Under the pieces are notes generated by a model. That model saw only the letters and a list, made by a program, of their open reading frames with translations, was not told where the DNA came from and searched no databases. A stretch of 64,000 nucleotides of DNA from Cyanobium sp. N.Huapi 1H5 (GTDB lineage: Bacteria; Cyanobacteriota; Cyanobacteriia; PCC-6307; Cyanobiaceae), in assembly GCF_024345535.1 (NCBI RefSeq), contig NZ_JAGQBH010000002.1, positions 248,001 through 312,000 of the forward strand, given 5' to 3'. The number at the start of each line of letters is the position of its first letter. The stretch's first letter is position 1. Below are positions 61,212-64,000 of the stretch, piece after piece. The position numbers and the translations under genes are program-made.

Positions 61212-61891
61212 AGCGCCCGCGGTTCGCCGCGGCGCCAGGCCCACAGCTGGTCGCCGTGGCTGAAATGCCACCACTCGTTGGGGTGCTGGGCAAAGCCTGA
61301 TTCCTCCATCACCGCTGCCAGCAGCCGGCGCCGCTGGTGCCAATCGGCGGCCTCGCTGCCGGGGGCGGCCCCGGCGTAGTGGTCGGGCTCGGAGATGGCA
61401 CCGATCGCATCAATCTCCCCGCCCATCGCCAAGGGGCGGCCGCTGGCTGCGGCCAGGGTGAGATCCACCGCGGCACCGGTGCTGTGGGGGGGCGGGGTGG
61501 CCGGATCGGCACTGGGTGGGGCCCAGAAGCGATCCACCTCCGCCGCCACGGCCTGCTGGGGGAGGCCGAAGGCGTCGGGGTCGAGGCCCCGCTCGCGGCA
61601 GGCCTCACGGAAGGCGTGGCGCACCATGAACGCCTGAACGGCGATGGGGCGCCAGGCATCGAAGATGGCCAGCCGCCACTCGGGCTGCCGCTGCTGCAGC
61701 CGCGCCTGAGCCCGCTCCAGCCGATCGATCACCCCGCGGCGCAGGCGGAACGGACTGGCACCGGCGCCGTAGGGCGCCCCCAGGGCCTGGTAGGGATGGG
61801 GCTCCAGCCGCCACAGGCTGGGCGGCAGGTCGCCCACGGGCTCGCCGGCATCGGCGATGGGGATGGGACTCCAGGGGCGCAGGGGCGGCAT
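61172..61891 (-). CDS. D-alanyl-D-alanine dipeptidase, M15D (VanX-like)
   Basis: Zinc dipeptidase cleaving D-Ala-D-Ala. Zinc ligands H136 and D143 lie in PPPHSTGAAVDL, and EWWHFS near 213-218 supplies the catalytic Glu and the third His. DAWRP at 78-82 carries the arginine that stabilises the transition state in VanX. The ATG giving MPPLRPWSPIPIAD yields 239 residues; the open frame upstream lies over recG and is ignored. No signal peptide, so it is likely cytoplasmic, recycling wall dipeptide. No vanH, vanA or vanRS-type genes are nearby, so glycopeptide resistance should not be inferred. Confidence 0.88.
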   Translation of the reverse strand: MPPLRPWSPIPIADAGEPVGDLPPSLWRLEPHPYQALGAPYGAGASPFRLRRGVIDRLERAQARLQQRQPEWRLAIFDAWRPIAVQAFMVRHAFREACRERGLDPDAFGLPQQAVAAEVDRFWAPPSADPATPPPHSTGAAVDLTLAAASGRPLAMGGEIDAIGAISEPDHYAGAAPGSEAADWHQRRRLLAAVMEESGFAQHPNEWWHFSHGDQLWAWRRGEPRALYGAVAGAEEGAG

Positions 61892-61926
61892 GGGGCGGCG
61901 GGTCCGGCTTGGCCCGGTGGTCTGGA

Positions 61927-64000
61927 TCAATTCAACTGGGCCGCCTCCACCGAGCGGCGCCGCTGGGCCTCGAGGGCTTCGCGCAGATGCGGGTGGCGGG
62001 CCAGCTCGGGATCTTCCGCCAGGATCTGGCGCGCCGCCAGCCGGGCCTCCTCCAGCACGGCGCCGTCGTCGCTGAGGCTGGCCAGGGCCAGGTCCGGCAG
62101 GCCCGACTGGCGGGTGCCGAGCACCTGGCCGGGGCCCCTGAGCCGCAGGTCCATCTCGGCGATCTCGAAGCCGTCGCCGCTGCGGGCCAGCAGCTCCAGC
62201 CGCTGGCGGGCCATGGCGTTGTCGCCCTCGTGCAGCAGCAGGCAATGGGAGGCGGCGGCCCCCCGGCCCACCCGGCCCCGCAGCTGGTGCAGCTGGGCCA
62301 GGCCGAAACGCTCGGCGTGCTCGATCACCATCACGCTCGCCTCCGGCACGTCCACCCCCACCTCCACCACCGTGGTGGACACCAGCACCTGGGAGCGCCC
62401 CTCCTGGAAGGCGCTGATGGCCCGCTGCTTCTCCTCCCCGGTCATCCGCCCGTGCAGCAGGCCCACGGTGAGATCGGGGAACACCTCCTCATCAAGGTGG
62501 CGGTGCACCTCCACGGCGGAGCGCAGGTCGAGCTTCTCCGATTCCTCCACCAGAGGCAGCACCACGTAGGCCCGCTGCCCCTGGGCCACCTCCTGACGCA
62601 CCAGTTCCCAGGCCCCCGCGCGCTCCGATCCCCGCAGCAGGCGTGTGCGGATCGGGGTGCGGCCCGGTGGCAGCTCATCGATCTGGCTGAGGTCGAGGTC
62701 GCCGTGGATCGAGAGGGCCAGGGTGCGGGGGATGGGGGTGGCGGTCATCGTCAGCAGGTGGGGCTGGAGCCCCTTGGCCAGCAGCCGATTGCGCTGCCGC
62801 ACCCCGAAGCGATGCTGCTCATCCACCACCACCAGGCCGAGTCGGTCGAACTGCACCGGATCCTCGAGCAGGGCGTGGGTGCCCACCAGCAGCTTCACCT
62901 GGCCGTTGACCAGGTCCTGCAGCACCTGGCGGCGGCGGCGGGCGGGGGTGGAGCCGGTGAGCAGCTCGATGCTGACGTCGAGCTGGGGCAGCCAACCGGC
63001 CAGCTTGTGGAAGTGCTGGGCCGCCAGCACCTCGGTGGGTGCCATCAGGGCCCCCTGACAGCCGGCGGCAATGGCCCCCAGCAGGGCCGCCAGGGCCACC
63101 ACCGTCTTGCCGCTGCCCACGTCCCCCTGGACCAGCCGGGCCATGGGCTGGGGGCGCTCCATGTCGGCGCGGATCTCCGCCAGCACGCGGCTCTGGGCGC
63201 CGGTGAGGGGAAAGGGCAGCAGGTCGAGGAAACGGCTGACCAGGTCCTCGCCGCCGCTGGGCAGGAGCAGCGGCGGGGCCGGAGAGCGGCGCAGGCGCTC
63301 GCGACGCTGCCCCAGGGCCAGCTGCAGCAGCAGGAACTCGTCGAAGACCAGGCGCCGCCGGCAGCGCTGCAGCTCCTCGCGGTCGGCGGGGCGATGCAGC
63401 CCAAGCAGCGCCTCGCCGCGGCGCGGCAGGCCCAGCTCCAGGCGCAGGGGCTCGGGCAGGGGATCGGGCCAGCGGCTCGCCGCCGGCAGGACGGCGGCGA
63501 TGGCCCGGGCCAGGGTCTCGCCGCTGAGCCCCTCGGTAAGGGCATAGACGGGCACGAAGCGGCCGATCCGCTCCGACCGCACCGGCGCGCCGGGGGCCTC
63601 CAGCACCTCCAGCAGGGGATCGCCGAAGCAGGGGCCGTAGGGGCTGTCCTTCACCAGCCCGCTGACGGCCACCGTGGCCCCAATCGGATACAGGCGCTGC
63701 TGGGCCTTGAGCCAGCCGGGACTGCTGAAGCGGCGACCCGCAAAGAACCGCGTCACCTTCAGTCGGCCCGTCACGTCCTGCAGCTGCAGCTCCAGGATCG
63801 CCAGGTTGGGGTTGCGGGGGCTGCCGAAGGCATGGCAGCGGCGCACCGTCGCCACGATCGTGGCGGTGCGCCCCGGCTCCAAAGCCGCGATCCGCACCAG
63901 ATGGGCGTAATCGAGGTAATCGCGGGGGTAGTGGTGCACCAGATCCCGCACCACCAGCAGGCCGAGGGCGGCCAGCCGGGTGGCGGTTTTCGGGCCGATC
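61927..64000 (-). CDS. recG: ATP-dependent DNA helicase RecG, C-terminal part
   Basis: Branch-migration helicase that rescues stalled replication forks. The N-terminus lies beyond the right edge; about 690 residues are seen. The OB-fold wedge domain comes first (IGPKTATRLAALGL, then YPRDYLDY), followed by the helicase: Walker A VQGDVGSGKTVVALAALL, ALMAPTEVLAAQHF, DEQHRFGVRQRN (motif II, DEQH), TMTATPIPRTLAL and the C-terminal QLRGRVGRG (motif VI). The last 30 residues are Leu/Arg-rich. It lies 35 bases upstream of the VanX-like gene on the same strand. Confidence 0.95.
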   Translation of the reverse strand, partial: IGPKTATRLAALGLLVVRDLVHHYPRDYLDYAHLVRIAALEPGRTATIVATVRRCHAFGSPRNPNLAILELQLQDVTGRLKVTRFFAGRRFSSPGWLKAQQRLYPIGATVAVSGLVKDSPYGPCFGDPLLEVLEAPGAPVRSERIGRFVPVYALTEGLSGETLARAIAAVLPAASRWPDPLPEPLRLELGLPRRGEALLGLHRPADREELQRCRRRLVFDEFLLLQLALGQRRERLRRSPAPPLLLPSGGEDLVSRFLDLLPFPLTGAQSRVLAEIRADMERPQPMARLVQGDVGSGKTVVALAALLGAIAAGCQGALMAPTEVLAAQHFHKLAGWLPQLDVSIELLTGSTPARRRRQVLQDLVNGQVKLLVGTHALLEDPVQFDRLGLVVVDEQHRFGVRQRNRLLAKGLQPHLLTMTATPIPRTLALSIHGDLDLSQIDELPPGRTPIRTRLLRGSERAGAWELVRQEVAQGQRAYVVLPLVEESEKLDLRSAVEVHRHLDEEVFPDLTVGLLHGRMTGEEKQRAISAFQEGRSQVLVSTTVVEVGVDVPEASVMVIEHAERFGLAQLHQLRGRVGRGAAASHCLLLHEGDNAMARQRLELLARSGDGFEIAEMDLRLRGPGQVLGTRQSGLPDLALASLSDDGAVLEEARLAARQILAEDPELARHPHLREALEAQRRRSVEAAQLN

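Noticed and set aside
52085-61891. Vancomycin-resistance island suggested by VanX- and VanY-like genes
   Set aside because: Genes are in separate operons, with none of the other required functions; both families are common in wall metabolism.
1-64000. CRISPR arrays, insertion sequences, integrases or prophage
   Set aside because: No regularly spaced repeats, transposase or recombinase motifs, or terminal inverted repeats with target duplications were seen.

Overview
The window comes from a cyanobacterium with very GC-rich, tightly packed DNA. The markers are apcD (allophycocyanin B alpha), chlP (geranylgeranyl reductase), pxcA, psb32, ccsA, class II FBP/SBPase (glpX), glgC, ferredoxin-sulfite reductase and several small cyanobacteria-only proteins. 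High GC, compactness and gene content suggest a Cyanobium/Synechococcus-type picocyanobacterium; this is inference from content, not a database match. About 60 protein genes and one tRNA gene (Met, CAU) are supported. No insertion sequences, CRISPR arrays, rRNA genes or prophage were seen.

Layout. 1-7.2 kb: an SDR fragment, gpsA, a SpoIID-like protein, an Ap4A phosphorylase, a group 3-like sigma factor, a DUF3370-type exported protein and an unusual J-domain protein. 7.24-8.13 kb: the only long gene-free stretch, with hairpins. 8.1-15.4 kb: apcD, an RlmD-like methyltransferase, pheT, rpmG, rpsR and an RNase II/R. 15.4-18.2 kb: three minus-strand genes of unknown role (FAD oxidoreductase, PQ-loop-like membrane protein, Cys-rich secreted protein). 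18.3-24.7 kb: metG-lptC, a cytochrome b6f cofactor-assembly protein, psb32, pxcA, cobU and trmL. 24.8-33 kb: a LysM/M23 peptidase, tRNA-Met, peroxiredoxin, purS-purQ, a CobW GTPase, a pentapeptide protein, upp and ilvD. 33-38.1 kb: a regulatory pocket (ribbon-helix-helix protein, AraC-type regulator, 1099-residue CheB-CheR-PAS fusion). 38.1-45.1 kb: a minus-strand carbon-metabolism run glpX-hemA-glgC-gnd-pgl-CIA30-unknown. 45.3-46 kb: rpe, facing that run. 46.1-51.8 kb: a minus-strand cluster typA-DUF309-lptA-lptB-lptF/G-ccsA, mostly joined by 4-base NTGA stop/start overlaps. 52-64 kb: VanY-like and VanX-like peptidases, chlP, a CNNM/CBS protein, a shortened type III polyketide synthase, glyS, sir and the 3' part of recG.

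Functionally, the oxidative pentose phosphate enzymes (gnd, pgl), the Calvin-cycle enzymes (glpX, rpe) and glycogen synthesis (glgC) sit together. Four lipopolysaccharide-transport parts occur (lptC with metG; lptA, lptB and an lptF/G permease behind typA). Photosynthesis assembly and pigment genes are scattered singly. Many starts are GTG or TTG, commonly where the start overlaps the previous stop.

The most unusual items are the truncated type III polyketide synthase, the CheB-CheR-PAS fusion lacking a kinase, a ribbon-helix-helix/J-domain fusion, the uncharacterised FAD/PQ-loop/Cys-protein gene set, short direct repeats placed on translation starts, and the 0.9-kb gene-free region.
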